From: a virus
Length of the DNA stretch: 56,874 nucleotides
Virus record (IMG/VR): IMGVR_UViG_3300044630_004031
Coordinates: 1 to 56,874 of that record
Reading direction: 5' to 3' (one strand)
Shown piece after piece: positions 1 through 7,527 of this stretch. A program made the position numbers and the translations under genes. Every line of letters begins with the position of its first letter. The first letter of the stretch is position 1. The notes beneath the pieces are model-generated. The model made no database searches, had not been told where the DNA came from, and worked only from the letters and a program-made list of their open reading frames with translations.

Positions 1-362
1 AAAAGCTGGTCAAATATGTGACTCTATATGACAAGCCAATTTCATTTGGAGACACAACTTACAAACCTCTTCCTGCAACAGAAATCATTGGTGCAAAACA
101 TGTGTTTCTCTACAATGTAGAAAAGAGAGAGCTTTGTTACTATACTGGTAGGTCTCTTACAGTTCGTCGTACAATGGTTGATGGGTTTGATGCAGAAAAA
201 TCTTGGGTTCGTACTTTGAGAAAACCCGAAGAATTTTTGACAGAGGTTATTTCATGTAGTAAGTTTAATGCTGAATCTATTGGCACTCATCTAACTACTA
301 AACCAAAGGCTCCATCAGGAAGAATGACTTCCAAACATATTCTAATCAAAGTTATTGCATGA
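1..362 (+). CDS. conserved phage protein, 5'-truncated by window edge
   Basis: The frame is open to the first base of the window. The GTG at 18 is therefore only the first start-like codon inside the window, and the real start probably lies upstream. About 119 residues are visible. They form a mixed alpha/beta, basic segment with an aromatic stretch (VFLYNVEKRELCYYTGRSL) and the phrase TLRKPEEFL, and no membrane segment. I do not recognise the family. The stop codon overlaps the ATG of the next small gene (ATGA), so the two are probably translationally coupled. It sits upstream of rnh, in the replication part of the genome, but nothing in the sequence itself shows a function. Confidence 0.75.
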   Translation, partial: KLVKYVTLYDKPISFGDTTYKPLPATEIIGAKHVFLYNVEKRELCYYTGRSLTVRRTMVDGFDAEKSWVRTLRKPEEFLTEVISCSKFNAESIGTHLTTKPKAPSGRMTSKHILIKVIA

Positions 363-517
363 ATGAAAAGTTACTAAATAAAAATGTAAGAGCAATGATA
401 AGTGGGAGGAAAAAAGACTTGAAAAAGCCTGACTTCCACTTCGATAAAATAGTTTCTATTTTCAAAAGAAACTACAGAGTGGAAGTTAAAATCTTCGTAG
501 AAGATCACCAAGACTAA
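359..517 (+). CDS. small basic hypothetical protein (52 aa)
   Basis: The ATG at 359 overlaps the stop codon of the preceding gene (ATGA), and the frame stays open for 52 codons to TAA at 515-517. The product is lysine/arginine-rich (for example SGRKKDLKKPDFHFDKIV), with no cysteine and no membrane segment. A small basic protein in a replication cluster could bind nucleic acid, but that is inference only. The tight overlap and the lack of any other frame covering this stretch are the reasons for calling it a gene. No family is recognised. Confidence 0.6.
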   Translation: MNEKLLNKNVRAMISGRKKDLKKPDFHFDKIVSIFKRNYRVEVKIFVEDHQD

Positions 518-538
518 CACTCTAGAGGAAAAAGAACA

Positions 539-775
539 ATGGCGAATCTACTAATTTTACTTACTGTTTTTGCAGTGGGATTTGTATTGATAGGATTGAG
601 TTTTTTAATCGGAATGGTTTTTGGATGGTTCGCAAATGAATATTTCAATCCAGTTTCAAACCATACTAATTCTGCTCACCCAGAAATGTATGATGAAAAT
701 GGAAACTATATTACCGAAGAATTAATTGCTGTGCGTTTTGAAGAAGACGACGAAGAAGAAGACGAAGAGGATTAA
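539..775 (+). CDS. small membrane protein with acidic tail
   Basis: The product is 78 residues. Residues 2-35 are strongly hydrophobic (LLILLTVFAVGFVLIGLSFL and on), enough for one long or two short membrane segments. The last 12 residues are almost all Asp/Glu. The start is supported by AGAGGA about 10 bases upstream of the ATG. The gene is followed after only three bases by rnh. Small inner-membrane proteins of this form are common in T4-like phages and usually have no known role. Membrane location is inferred from composition only. Confidence 0.75.
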   Translation: MANLLILLTVFAVGFVLIGLSFLIGMVFGWFANEYFNPVSNHTNSAHPEMYDENGNYITEELIAVRFEEDDEEEDEED

Positions 776-778
776 TTT

Positions 779-1660
779 ATGATACTGGTCGATATGAATC
801 AGTGCATGATTAGTAATTTGATGATGCAAACTAGACTGAGTGACGGACTTGATGAAAATATGGTCCGTCACATGGTTTTAACCTCACTCAAATCATACAA
901 GAAAAAATTTCATGCAGAGTATGGCAATTTAATTCTTTGTTACGATAGTAAGCACTATTGGAGAAAAGAGTTCTTTCCATACTACAAACAGAATAGGAAA
1001 AAGGATAGAGAGAAATCCTCATTTGATTGGAATCAAATTTTTGAGATTCTCAATAAAATCAGAGATGAAATTCGTTCTAACTTTCCATATATTGTTCTGG
1101 AAGTATATGGAGCAGAAGCAGACGATATTATTGCAACTCTATCCAAACATGTAACTACACAGAATATTAAAAAGCAGAAAGAAAATCTGCAGACCGAAAA
1201 GGTTTTAATTTTATCTGGTGACAAGGATTTTATTCAACTATCAAAATATCCTTGTGTCACTCAGTATAATCCAGTTCAGAAAAAATATGTAACTGATGGT
1301 ATTGATCCAAAACTGTACATCAGAGAGCATGTAATTAAAGGTGATAGATCGGATGGAATTCCAAACTTTTTATCTGCATCCGATACTTTTGTTTCTGGCA
1401 AAAGGCAAAAACCTATCAGTAAAAAGAACATTGAGAAGTGGATTCATTGTGAACCAGAATCATATTGCAATGAAGAACAGCTTGTCAATTATCATAGAAA
1501 CTTAAAACTAATTGATCTAACTTGTATACCAGAAACGATACAAGAAAAAATTGTATCAGAATATAACTTGTTAAATAGTAGTAAGCCAACTAAGGTTTCA
1601 ATAAATTATTTTATTGAGCATAAGCTAGTATCACTATTAAATGAAATGGAGGATTTTTAA
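779..1660 (+). CDS. rnh: RNase H / 5'-3' exonuclease (T4 Rnh-like, FEN-1 family)
   Basis: The product is 293 residues, close to T4 RNase H (about 305). It should remove RNA primers and flap DNA from Okazaki fragments during phage replication. The acidic metal-binding pattern of the FEN-1/T4 Rnh family is visible: Asp5 at the N-terminus, CYDS around residue 54, EADD at 113-116 and SGDKDF at 146-151. A KGDRSDGIPN stretch further on fits the helix-3-turn-helix DNA-binding element. YYKQNRKK near residue 68 matches the basic segment of the T4 protein. It lies upstream of the thyX-phoH-gp33-gp59-gp32 series typical of cyanomyoviruses. Confidence 0.93.
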   Translation: MILVDMNQCMISNLMMQTRLSDGLDENMVRHMVLTSLKSYKKKFHAEYGNLILCYDSKHYWRKEFFPYYKQNRKKDREKSSFDWNQIFEILNKIRDEIRSNFPYIVLEVYGAEADDIIATLSKHVTTQNIKKQKENLQTEKVLILSGDKDFIQLSKYPCVTQYNPVQKKYVTDGIDPKLYIREHVIKGDRSDGIPNFLSASDTFVSGKRQKPISKKNIEKWIHCEPESYCNEEQLVNYHRNLKLIDLTCIPETIQEKIVSEYNLLNSSKPTKVSINYFIEHKLVSLLNEMEDF

Positions 1661-1663
1661 ACA

Positions 1664-2116
1664 ATGGCTGAATTACCAGTAGAAAGACTTCTGTTGTCAG
1701 AAGTTCTACAAAAAGTTTCAAATGCAAAAACAAAAAAAGAAAAGATTGAGCTGCTCAACAAGTATAAGACTCCAGCACTACAATCAATTCTAATTTGGAA
1801 TTTTGATGAAAGTGTAGTATCACTTCTTCCAGATGGAGAAGTTCCATACACTCCCAATGAAGCTCCAGAAGATACCGAACACACAAGACTTCTTCATGAA
1901 TATAGAATTCTGTATAACTTTGTGAAGGGTGGAAATGACGGTCTCGCAAATAACAAAAGAGAGACTATGTTCATTCAACTTATAGAAAGTCTTCATCAAG
2001 ATGAAGCAAAAATCCTTTGTATGGTAAAGGACAAAACCCTAGGTAAAAAATACAAGATCACTAAAGCTTGTGTTGAAGAAGCCTATCCAGAAATTAAGTG
2101 GGGTAATAGATCTTGA
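1664..2116 (+). CDS. conserved cyanophage protein, DUF6433-like
   Basis: The product is 150 residues and soluble, with predicted helices and a proline-rich middle (LLPDGEVPYTPNEAPEDTEH). From memory this arrangement, including an FDESVVSLLP segment and a final phrase EIKWGNRS, matches the DUF6433 family. That family regularly follows rnh in T4-like cyanophages and has no assigned function. The start at 1664 is 3 bases after the rnh stop. The next gene begins one base after its TGA, so the genes form one operon. Family identity is recalled, not searched. Confidence 0.85.
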   Translation: MAELPVERLLLSEVLQKVSNAKTKKEKIELLNKYKTPALQSILIWNFDESVVSLLPDGEVPYTPNEAPEDTEHTRLLHEYRILYNFVKGGNDGLANNKRETMFIQLIESLHQDEAKILCMVKDKTLGKKYKITKACVEEAYPEIKWGNRS

Positions 2117-2117
2117 C

Positions 2118-2375
2118 ATGTGTAAAATTGTACATCAAGACTGCGATAAAAGTTTAGCAAAAGATAAAACTTTACCACTCAATTCTTATATTGTCACTTA
2201 TGAGGTTGACAACCAGAAAAAACATGATATAGTGGTATGTAACAAGCGGGCTCAGATCTTCGACATGTACTGGGACCAGTACCGAGAGGGTCTGAAAGAC
2301 ATCCGCTGGACTGATGGCAAAGTCAATCCTAAACTCTGGGGAAACCCACCAAAAGAAACCAAAAAGAAAAAGTAA
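2118..2375 (+). CDS. conserved hypothetical phage protein (85 aa)
   Basis: I chose the ATG at 2118, one base after the upstream stop, rather than the in-frame codon at 2070, because the longer form would overlap the upstream gene by 47 bases. The product has a short aromatic core, YWDQYREGLKDIRWTDGK, followed by NPKLWGNPPK and a lysine-rich end. This core recurs in T4-like cyanophages directly before thyX, always as an uncharacterised protein. It has two cysteines near the N-terminus and no membrane segment. Function is unknown. Confidence 0.8.
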   Translation: MCKIVHQDCDKSLAKDKTLPLNSYIVTYEVDNQKKHDIVVCNKRAQIFDMYWDQYREGLKDIRWTDGKVNPKLWGNPPKETKKKK

Positions 2376-2377
2376 TT

Positions 2378-3040
2378 ATGAGCAATGTTTATTTGATTTC
2401 ACTTAGTCAAGGTGCAGGTAAACTAGAAGGTAAATCTGCCCAAGAAGTGATTACTTATACTGCTCGTGTAAGTAATCCAGCAAATCAAGAAAATTTTGAT
2501 ACTGCAGCTAAACTTCTTCGTTATTGTATTCGTCAGAATCACTGGTCAATCTTTGAACAAGCTGATATGACTCTAGAGATCAATACTACTAGAGGAATCG
2601 CAGCCCAAGTGCTTCGACATAGGAGCTTCACATTTCAAGAATTTTCACAGAGGTATGCTGACACCAAACTTCTTTCTGACCGTCCTGTGATGCCTGATCT
2701 TCGTAGACAGGATGACAAGAATCGTCAAAACTCTATTGATGATTTTGGTGATTATGTAAAGCTCAAGATGCAAGGAGAAATCCAAGAATACTTTGAGAAA
2801 GGTCAACAACTTTACGATAGTCTTCTCAGCCAAGGTGTTGCTAAGGAATGTGCAAGGTTTGTACTTCCACTATCAACTCCAACTAGAATCTATATGAAGG
2901 GCTCAGCCAGGTCATGGATTCATTATATTAATCTTCGCTCTGCCCACGGCACTCAGAAGGAGCACATGGACATTGCCAACGAATGTAAAGAAGTATTTAA
3001 GACTGCTTTCCCTGACCTTGCCGAGGCGTTAGACTGGTAA
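2378..3040 (+). CDS. thyX: FAD-dependent thymidylate synthase ThyX
   Basis: ThyX converts dUMP to dTMP using methylene-tetrahydrofolate, NADPH and FAD, and feeds phage DNA synthesis. At 220 residues the length is normal for the family. The signature lies at residues 80-93 as RHRSFTFQEFSQRY, a variant of the canonical RHRxxSxNExSxRY, with Thr for the first Ser and Gln for Asn. Further family landmarks are RFVLPLSTPTRIYM and the C-terminal SWIHYINLRSAHGTQKEH segment, which carries the active-site region. It begins 3 bases after the upstream gene and belongs to the same operon. Marine T4-like phages often carry thyX in this position. Confidence 0.95.
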   Translation: MSNVYLISLSQGAGKLEGKSAQEVITYTARVSNPANQENFDTAAKLLRYCIRQNHWSIFEQADMTLEINTTRGIAAQVLRHRSFTFQEFSQRYADTKLLSDRPVMPDLRRQDDKNRQNSIDDFGDYVKLKMQGEIQEYFEKGQQLYDSLLSQGVAKECARFVLPLSTPTRIYMKGSARSWIHYINLRSAHGTQKEHMDIANECKEVFKTAFPDLAEALDW

Positions 3041-3058
3041 TCTGATCCCTCTTATATT

Positions 3059-3607
3059 ATGAACATCTTTTATTTGAACTATAATCCAGTTGTGTGTGCT
3101 CAAGAGCATTGTGATAAACATGTGGTAAAAATGATTGTTGAGTATGCACAACTTCTATCAACTGCTCATCGAGTTCTTGACGGCATTGGTTATGTTGAAC
3201 TTTCTGAGAAGAATCGTAAAGTCAAAAGGTTCAAACTCGATGAGCCCAGGGAATCAAATCTCTATAAAGCTTGTCATATTAACCACCCTTCTGCTGTCTG
3301 GGCTAGGAGTTCTCGATCACATTACAAGTGGCTCTATGAACTCTTTGAGCAGTGCTGCATTGAATACACCAGGAGATATGGCAAGTTTCATGCTACTGAA
3401 TCTCTAAAAGGATACCTTCAGAATATCCCCAACAATCTTCCAGAGCTTGGGTGGACAGAACCCCCTCCAGCAATGCCCGATAAATACAAGCAAGCTGATT
3501 CAATTCAGTCATATCGTAACTATTATATTGGAGAAAAAGTTTCCTTTGCAAAATGGAAATCTCCAGCTATTATCCCTGAATGGTTTAAAACACATGCCAA
3601 CTTATAA
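3059..3607 (+). CDS. conserved hypothetical protein with HCDKHVVKM motif
   Basis: The product is 182 residues. It opens with MNIFYLNYNPVVCAQEHCDKH, followed by a helix VVKMIVEYAQLLSTAHRVLDG. It closes with YRNYYIGEKVSFAKW and SPAIIPEWF. This protein is widespread in T4-like marine phages beside thyX and phoH. The clustered Cys and His residues near the N-terminus look like a possible metal or active site, but I know of no demonstrated activity. Relatives are sometimes labelled as DNA glycosylases; I see no DenV-type motif to support that. Its last bases overlap the next gene by 14. Confidence 0.85.
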   Translation: MNIFYLNYNPVVCAQEHCDKHVVKMIVEYAQLLSTAHRVLDGIGYVELSEKNRKVKRFKLDEPRESNLYKACHINHPSAVWARSSRSHYKWLYELFEQCCIEYTRRYGKFHATESLKGYLQNIPNNLPELGWTEPPPAMPDKYKQADSIQSYRNYYIGEKVSFAKWKSPAIIPEWFKTHANL

Positions 3608-3827
3608 ATTCCGAGACAATAATACAGGTGAGATTTTTGAAAAATGGATGTACATGGCAGAAAGGGAACCTTACCTGAAAGAGAATCCGCATATCTCTCA
3701 GGTTCCTACTGGAATGTCTTCTGTTAGTGAAGTCGGAGACTGGAAAAACACCAAAGTCCCTGGCTCATTTAAAGATGTTCTAGGTCGCATTAAAAAATCT
3801 TACCCAAATTCAACTTTTGAAGTATGA
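3594..3827 (+). CDS. FmdB-like small protein lacking zinc cysteines
   Basis: The ATG at 3594, inside the end of the previous gene, was chosen over an upstream in-frame start at 3447 because the product then begins MPTYKFRDNNTGEIFEKWM. That is the usual opening of FmdB-type regulatory proteins (MPxYxY/F followed by a zinc ribbon). Here the CxxC knuckles are absent: the 77-residue product has no cysteine at all. Proteins of this type are common in cyanophages next to phoH. The role is unknown. The last four bases (ATGA) overlap the start of phoH. Confidence 0.8.
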   Translation: MPTYKFRDNNTGEIFEKWMYMAEREPYLKENPHISQVPTGMSSVSEVGDWKNTKVPGSFKDVLGRIKKSYPNSTFEV

Positions 3828-4579
3828 CAAGTTCCCGTAGAAAAAAGAATGAAAGCTCCTTTGCAGATCTATCTGCTAAAAAAGTAAGAAGGAAAAAACC
3901 AATTGATCTAGATCTTATGGTTGATATTCAACCATTGACTCCAGCTCAAGAAAAAGTATTTGAAGAATATGCCCAGGAAAAGAATTTATTCCTTTATGGT
4001 GCTGCTGGCACTGGTAAAACTTTTGTTAGCTTATATCTTGCTCTCAAAGATGTTCTAAATGATAGAACTCCATATGATAAAGTTTATATGGTTCGTTCTC
4101 TAGTTTCTACCCGAGAGATTGGTTTCCTCCCAGGTGATCATGAAGATAAGTCTAGTCTTTATCAGATTCCATATAAGAATATGGTAAAGTACATGTTTGA
4201 AATGCCTGATGACGCTTCCTTTGAAATGTTGTATGGCAATCTAAAGAATCAGGGAACTGTTAGTTTCTGGAGCACTTCATTCATTCGTGGAACTACACTT
4301 GACAATGCTATCATTATTGTTGATGAAAGTCAGAATCTAAATTTCCATGAACTTGATTCAATCATTACTCGTGTTGGTCAAGATACTAAGATTATCTTTT
4401 GTGGAGATGTCCAACAAACTGACTTAATCAAAACTAATGAAAAGAATGGAATTCTCAATTTCATGAGTATTCTAAATACAATGGAAGAATTTTCAATGAT
4501 TGAATTTGGAATTCCTGATATTGTTCGTTCTGGTCTAATCAGAAGCTATCTAATTAGTAAACTTAATTTGGGATTCTAA
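3824..4579 (+). CDS. phoH: PhoH-like ATPase
   Basis: The product is 251 residues and contains a PhoH/helicase-type P-loop domain. Walker A is GAAGTGKT at residues 59-66, Walker B is IIIVDE at 163-168, and the downstream FCGDVQQTD around 192-200 is the usual PhoH sensor region. An upstream basic leader (residues 1-28) precedes the LTPAQEKVF motif that starts most PhoH domains. PhoH-like genes are frequent markers in marine phages; RNA remodelling has been suggested but the phage role is not established. The start ATG overlaps the previous stop. The next gene starts 2 bases after its stop. Confidence 0.94.
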   Translation: MTSSRRKKNESSFADLSAKKVRRKKPIDLDLMVDIQPLTPAQEKVFEEYAQEKNLFLYGAAGTGKTFVSLYLALKDVLNDRTPYDKVYMVRSLVSTREIGFLPGDHEDKSSLYQIPYKNMVKYMFEMPDDASFEMLYGNLKNQGTVSFWSTSFIRGTTLDNAIIIVDESQNLNFHELDSIITRVGQDTKIIFCGDVQQTDLIKTNEKNGILNFMSILNTMEEFSMIEFGIPDIVRSGLIRSYLISKLNLGF

Positions 4580-4581
4580 TA

Positions 4582-5244
4582 GTGTTTGTTCATCTAAATA
4601 ATGTACCTGTAATTGAACTTGAAGCTGAAACAACAGATAACGGAAGGTTCTATATCACCCCGACTGGGGGTAAGTATCCTTCCGTTACTACTGTTATTGG
4701 GGCCAAGTCAAAGAAATCTATTTTAGAATGGAGGAAACGAGTTGGTGAAAAAGAAGCCAATCGCATTTCCTCAAGAGCAGCTTCTAGAGGAACATCTCTT
4801 CATTCTATGAATGAAGATTACCTAAATAATATATTCAATGAAGAGAAGTATAAAGCCAAAGTGCTTCCTTTATTCATGTTCAAACATTTAAAGCCCTATC
4901 TAGATAAAATCAACAATATTCATCTTCTAGAAGGTGCTTTGTATAGCGATAAATTAAAACTTGCTGGAAGAGTTGATTGTATTGCAGAATACGAAAATGA
5001 ACTAGCAATCATAGATTTTAAAACTTCTACTGAACCAAAGAAACGAGAGTGGATTGAAAACTATATTGCCCAAGAATGTGCATATGCAATGATGTATTAT
5101 GAGCGTACTGGCATTAAAGTAAAGAAACTTGTAACTCTAATCGCTTGTGAAGATGGAGAAATCCAAGTCTTCCAGGAGTATGATATCATGAAGTACATGA
5201 AAGTTCTCATGACATATATTGACCATTGGAATAATACCCACTAA
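4582..5244 (+). CDS. PD-(D/E)XK exonuclease, RecB/Cas4-like
   Basis: The product is 220 residues with a GTG start at 4582, two bases after the phoH stop. The RecB-type nuclease pattern is clear. It has an N-terminal SVTTVIG segment, His74 in RGTSLHSMNEDY, Glu117, the GRVD motif with Asp132, IIDFKTS with Asp145 and Lys147, and a following helix (YIAQECAYAMMYYE) that supplies the conserved Gln/Tyr of the family. These residues usually coordinate metal for DNA cleavage. T4-like cyanophages carry this gene between phoH and gene 33; a part in recombination or host DNA breakdown is plausible but unproven. Confidence 0.88.
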   Translation: MFVHLNNVPVIELEAETTDNGRFYITPTGGKYPSVTTVIGAKSKKSILEWRKRVGEKEANRISSRAASRGTSLHSMNEDYLNNIFNEEKYKAKVLPLFMFKHLKPYLDKINNIHLLEGALYSDKLKLAGRVDCIAEYENELAIIDFKTSTEPKKREWIENYIAQECAYAMMYYERTGIKVKKLVTLIACEDGEIQVFQEYDIMKYMKVLMTYIDHWNNTH

Positions 5245-5250
5245 TTTTAG

Positions 5251-5595
5251 ATGCATATGGATTCTAGTAAACAGCTAAAAAAGTCTGGTAAAGATCCAGT
5301 ACAAGACAAACATTGTTACAAAAATTCTCCATATGCATCTGAGTGTTTTGATCAACTTATTGAAGATAAATTTATGACAGCAGCTAAATTTTCCATGGAA
5401 GTAGAAGAGATCGTCAAGAATAATCATGGCGGCCTCAACTACATTGATGCAGTACTTGTTTACTGTGAAGAGAATGACATTCAACTAGAGAATGTTTCTA
5501 AACTGATTTCAAAACCACTGAAGGAGAAGCTTAAAGTTGATGCACAACGCATGAACTTTATGAAAAGAACTTCTCGTGCAAGACTTCCTTTATGA
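5251..5595 (+). CDS. 33: late transcription accessory protein gp33
   Basis: The product is 114 residues, like T4 gp33 (112). gp33 bridges host RNA polymerase (beta-flap) and the sliding clamp, allowing transcription from late promoters. The matching core runs from MEVEEIVKNNHGGLNYIDAV through YCEENDIQLENVSKLI, and the protein ends ARLPL, echoing the hydrophobic clamp-binding tail of T4 gp33 (DFLL). Two closely spaced ATGs (5251, 5257) could each serve as start. The last four bases overlap gene 59. Presence of gp33 agrees with the TATAAATA-type late promoters seen elsewhere in the window. Confidence 0.85.
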   Translation: MHMDSSKQLKKSGKDPVQDKHCYKNSPYASECFDQLIEDKFMTAAKFSMEVEEIVKNNHGGLNYIDAVLVYCEENDIQLENVSKLISKPLKEKLKVDAQRMNFMKRTSRARLPL

Positions 5596-6179
5596 ATGGC
5601 TTTGATGTATATAAGTTATATCTTGCTATAAAACTACATTTTACATCAGACTCATACAATTTCTTTACTTTTAATGGAAAGACTAGAACTACTGTAGAGT
5701 CTTTTGAAAAAAGAAAAGATAAATACTTTTTTAAAAAATTAGCTACAAAATTTGATAGAGAAGAATTGATTCAATATTTTGTAGCTCATTTTGCACAAAA
5801 CGGAGATACTTGGATAGGAGACATTTCTAGAATAGAAAACTTTTCTGTGTATTCCGACTGGCTCAAAAAAATTCAAAGTATGAGTTTTGTATTTTCTAAT
5901 GATGTTGATGTACTTTTGAAAGATACTGACTTTGAAGGTATATTCAAAACTTCGGGAACTCACCCTCCCCTTATAAAAAAATATCTATCCAAATCAATAA
6001 ATTTGGAAACATTGGTTATATTTAACCAATTATTAAATTTTGTTAAAGACTTCGACAAGTCAATAATAGATCCAGTATTATGGCCAGAGCTGAAAAGAAA
6101 GGTAGTAAAATACGAACCTTTCCTTTCAGTAGATAAACCTAAATACAAACAGATACTTTTGTCTAAGGTACAATCCTAA
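5592..6179 (+). CDS. 59: replicative helicase loader gp59
   Basis: The product is 195 residues and collinear with T4 gp59 (217). gp59 loads the gp41 helicase on gp32-coated forked DNA. Shared landmarks are the opening VYKLYLAIK, the KRRDKYFF-like KRKDKYFFKKLA, and DTWIGDIS, which matches DAWIGDIS of T4. The C-terminal half contains LETLVIFNQLLNF, matching the helical C-domain of T4 gp59. It overlaps gene 33 by four bases and the next gene by one base. It lacks the first dozen residues of the T4 protein. Confidence 0.9.
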   Translation: MNGFDVYKLYLAIKLHFTSDSYNFFTFNGKTRTTVESFEKRKDKYFFKKLATKFDREELIQYFVAHFAQNGDTWIGDISRIENFSVYSDWLKKIQSMSFVFSNDVDVLLKDTDFEGIFKTSGTHPPLIKKYLSKSINLETLVIFNQLLNFVKDFDKSIIDPVLWPELKRKVVKYEPFLSVDKPKYKQILLSKVQS

Positions 6180-6514
6180 TGTCTTTTTTTGAAGAAGAAT
6201 TAATTCGTGATGAATTGGAAGAAATGTCAAAACTGTATCAAGAAATTTCTTTCTTGATGTATAGTCCACATGAAAAGTCTGAAGATGATCGCAAAGAATG
6301 TCTAGAAAAACTAGAACGACTTGTAGAACTTCAAGAACTATTATATTTTAGGGCAAAATATTCTAGTGATAACGATGCTGAAGAGTTTGTAGAAATGCTT
6401 CGTGCATCAGCAGTATTCCTAGGAGTCTCTTCTGATACTGATGTGTCACAAATCTTTGCCCAGATGAAGAAGGACATTTCCAAGGCCAAAGAAAGACTTG
6501 ACAAATCTGTCTGA
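6179..6514 (+). CDS. DUF1825-family protein (cyanobacterial family)
   Basis: The product is 111 residues and almost wholly helical, with heptad-like patterns through the middle (LEKLERLVELQELLYFRAKY). The start MSFFEEELIRDELEEMSKLY closely resembles DUF1825 proteins, a family found mainly in cyanobacteria and their phages. Function is unknown. Placed between gene 59 and gene 32, it could touch the replisome, but that rests on position alone. The start overlaps the last base of gene 59. A sigma70-like promoter begins inside its final codons. Confidence 0.85.
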   Translation: MSFFEEELIRDELEEMSKLYQEISFLMYSPHEKSEDDRKECLEKLERLVELQELLYFRAKYSSDNDAEEFVEMLRASAVFLGVSSDTDVSQIFAQMKKDISKAKERLDKSV

Positions 6515-6526
6515 CCCTGCTACCAT
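6498..6526 (+). promoter_or_regulatory. sigma70-like early promoter for gene 32
   Basis: TTGACA at 6498-6503, a 17-base spacer and TACCAT at 6521-6526 (4 of 6 matches to TATAAT). The -35 box lies in the end of the DUF1825 gene and the -10 box in the 74-base gap before gene 32, leaving a leader of roughly 55 bases. A private promoter would fit the high demand for gp32. Confidence 0.55.
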
Positions 6527-6588
6527 GGTTTCATGGGTTGGGGTCCACAAGCCAAATCCATCTAATACAACTAATACGGAGAATCCAC

Positions 6589-7494
6589 ATGTCTTTTGCA
6601 ACTCTCAAGCGTAACTCTGGCAATGCCTTTGACAAGCTAACACAAGAAATCGAAAAAATGTCTTCCACTGAAGGCGGTGCTGATGACCGTCTCTGGAAGC
6701 CAGAAATGGACAAAGCAGGCAACGGCTACGCTGTAATCCGCTTCCTACCCCCACCTGAAGGCGAAGATGTTCCTTGGGCCAAAGTCTGGAGTCATGCTTT
6801 CCAAGGTCCTGGTGGTTGGTACATCGAAAACTCACTCACCACTCTAAACAAGAAAGATCCAGTAGGAGAACTGAATCGCCAACTCTGGAACAGTGGTAGT
6901 GAGAAAGACAAAGAAATTGCTCGCAAGCAAAAGCGTAAGCTATCATACTACACCAACATTTATGTAATCAAAGATCCAGCACATCCCGAAAACGAAGGTA
7001 AAGTATTCCTTTACAAGTTTGGCAAGAAGATCTTTGACAAGATCACCGAAGCTATGCAACCTGCATTTGCAGATGAAACTCCTATCAATCCATTCGACTT
7101 CTGGACTGGTGCTGATTTCAAACTAAAGCTTCGTAAAGTTGAAGGTTACTGGAACTATGACAAGTCTGAGTTCTCTAGCCCTAGTACACTAGGAGATTTT
7201 GATGATGATCAACTAGAGCAGATCTATTCTAAGACTCATAGCCTTACTCAGTTTACTGCTGAGAATAACTTCAAGACTTTTGAAGAACTTCAAAAGCGTC
7301 TGGATATGGTTCTAAACACTCGTCCAACACAAAAGATTGATCGTGAAACCTATGAAGATGAGGAGTCTCAAGTAAATGAAAATGTCGCTTCTTTTGCTGC
7401 TTCTTCCGCTCCTTCCTTCTCTTCTCGTTCTACTAGCAATGAAGATGAAGACGACACTCTAAGTTACTTTGCTCGTCTAGCTGAAGAGGACTGA
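6589..7494 (+). CDS. 32: single-stranded DNA-binding protein gp32
   Basis: The product is 301 residues, the T4 gp32 length. gp32 coats ssDNA during replication, recombination and repair. I chose the ATG at 6589 because it follows ACGGAGAA at good spacing and yields the LAST-like N-terminal motif (LKRNSG). The core shows AGNGYAVIRFLPPPEG, GWYIENS, KLSYYTNIYVIKDPAHPENE and KVFLYKFGKKIFDKI, all gp32 signatures. The C-terminus is an acidic Ser/Asp/Glu-rich tail ending AEED, the usual protein-interaction tail. There is no cysteine: the zinc site of T4 (His64, Cys77, Cys87, Cys90) keeps only its His equivalent (His69), and CPVC has become DPVG. Confidence 0.95.
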   Translation: MSFATLKRNSGNAFDKLTQEIEKMSSTEGGADDRLWKPEMDKAGNGYAVIRFLPPPEGEDVPWAKVWSHAFQGPGGWYIENSLTTLNKKDPVGELNRQLWNSGSEKDKEIARKQKRKLSYYTNIYVIKDPAHPENEGKVFLYKFGKKIFDKITEAMQPAFADETPINPFDFWTGADFKLKLRKVEGYWNYDKSEFSSPSTLGDFDDDQLEQIYSKTHSLTQFTAENNFKTFEELQKRLDMVLNTRPTQKIDRETYEDEESQVNENVASFAASSAPSFSSRSTSNEDEDDTLSYFARLAEED

Positions 7495-7503
7495 TAGTTC
7501 AAC

Positions 7504-7527
7504 GGGGGGCAAAGCCCCCCCTTTTTT
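7504..7527 (+). terminator. intrinsic terminator after gene 32
   Basis: GGGGGGC, loop AAA, GCCCCCC, then a six-T run: a textbook GC-rich hairpin ten bases after the gene 32 stop. It lies between convergent genes 32 and 53; the gene 53 stop codon overlaps the end of the T run. The minus-strand copy has no T run after it, so it mainly stops gene 32 transcription. Confidence 0.93.

Noticed and set aside
2113-2150. TTGACA at the 2116/2118 gene junction
   Set aside because: No -10 box at 16-18 bases; coding overlap explains it.
3029-3058. TATATT directly before the ATG at 3059 as a promoter
   Set aside because: No good -35 box, and transcription would start beyond the start codon.
3447-3593. Longer N-terminus for the FmdB-like gene
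   Set aside because: The extra 49 residues overlap the previous gene and do not look like coding sequence; the MPTYKF start is typical of the family.
3059-3607. Pyrimidine dimer glycosylase (DenV) label for this gene
   Set aside because: No DenV N-terminal catalytic threonine context or recognisable DenV motifs; only a family-level label remembered from related annotations.
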